Part shown: positions 32,917-33,215 of the stretch, piece by piece
Position numbering within the stretch: the stretch's first letter is position 1
Layout of the letters: every line of letters starts with the position of its first letter
Source: an uncultured SAR86 cluster bacterium
GTDB taxonomy: Bacteria > Pseudomonadota > Gammaproteobacteria > Magnimaribacterales > TMED112
Direction of reading: 5' to 3'
DNA: 33,215 nt
Assembly (NCBI GenBank): GCA_902610995.1
Contig: CACLXU010000001.1
Location: 111,207 to 144,421, forward strand
The notes under the pieces: model-generated
What the model saw: the letters and a program-made list of their open reading frames with translations, nothing else
Told to the model about the DNA's origin: nothing
Databases searched by the model: none
Made by a program: the position numbers and the translations under genes

Positions 32917-33215
32917 TCCTTCCTGAGTAACGGAGGCTATGACTTCTCCTTGTCGAGTGAAGAAGGTTCCTCTTCCTAACCCTCTTGAGCCCCCAGTATA
33001 AGGGCTATCTGTTGAGTACAAAATCCAATCTTCCCACATGAAATCACGCTTATGAAACCACATAGCATGATCAAGACTTGCCATCATAATGTTTGGCGAC
33101 ATATAGCTCAACCCGTGTGGATATAAGCAAGGAGCCAATAATCCAGCATCTGATATATAAGCGAGAAATGCATGATGAACGTATCTTTTATTTGGAATTT
33201 TCCCGTTGGGTTTTA
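32893..33215 (-). CDS. tesB: Acyl-CoA thioesterase II, C-terminal part (5' truncated by window edge)
   Basis: Double-hotdog thioesterase hydrolysing medium- and long-chain acyl-CoA. The frame is open to the right edge, reading KPNGKIPNKRYVHHAFLAYI before the rest; 106 residues of a protein usually ~285. YISDAG and SVTQEGLFR correspond to the active-site Asp and Gln segments of E. coli TesB. The third active-site position, normally Thr in ATIDHSMWFH, reads Ser in ASLDHAMWFH. The ending VKKS is the natural C terminus. Confidence 0.92.
   Translation of the reverse strand, partial: KPNGKIPNKRYVHHAFLAYISDAGLLAPCLYPHGLSYMSPNIMMASLDHAMWFHKRDFMWEDWILYSTDSPYTGGSRGLGRGTFFTRQGEVIASVTQEGLFRVKKS

Overview
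The window is a gene-dense, AT-rich piece of bacterial chromosome. It carries 33 protein genes, the first and last cut by the window edges, and almost no non-coding DNA: the longest gap between genes is about 70 bases. I see no tRNA, rRNA, CRISPR array, insertion sequence or prophage. Gene content (LPS synthesis, a TonB-dependent receptor, an RND pump, HflKC, NrdR, a RibBX-type riboflavin enzyme) points to a Gram-negative proteobacterium. Gene neighbourhoods such as miaA/hflK/hflC/purA, ponA/aroK/aroB and xseB/ispA/dxs are gammaproteobacterial. With the compaction, low GC and a large TonB receptor, this suggests a streamlined marine gammaproteobacterium of the SAR86 kind. That placement is an inference, not a sequence match.

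Layout. 1-4474 (+): 3' part of an RND pump gene, then xseB-ispA-dxs (exonuclease VII small subunit and isoprenoid precursor supply). 4464-9894 (-): a 990-residue TonB-dependent receptor, a terminator hairpin, a small LETM1-like gene, a thiolase and thiL. 9965-16012 (+): nth-glyA-nrdR-ribD-ribBX-ribH-nusB-proC, a tightly packed run with gaps or overlaps of only a few bases, joining base-excision repair, one-carbon metabolism, ribonucleotide reductase control, riboflavin and proline synthesis. 15998-21320 (-): waaA-miaA-hflK-hflC-purA. 21323-22787 (+): an LpxL-type acyltransferase and a methyltransferase. 22774-26567 (-): ilvE, a GT4 glycosyltransferase, a second methyltransferase and an unrecognised toroid-like protein, probably a cell-envelope glycan module. 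26608-27969 (+): phosphomannomutase. 27971-30313 (-): class A PBP. 30353-32916 (+): aroK-aroB-hemE. 32893-33215 (-): 3' part of tesB.

Most genes are housekeeping. The main points of interest are: a promoter-hairpin arrangement after the TonB receptor, in which the terminator stem also holds the ribosome binding site of the next gene; loss of hfq and hflX from between miaA and hflK, of the pil/hof genes from between ponA and aroK, and of ribE from the rib operon; a RibBX protein whose GTP cyclohydrolase II half has no cysteines; waaA and lpxL start codons head to head with two bases between them; a TonB receptor with three isolated cysteine pairs and an Ala/Gln-rich insert; and an uncharacterised glycosyltransferase-methyltransferase-toroid trio. 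I found no clear candidate for a new defence or mobile system.
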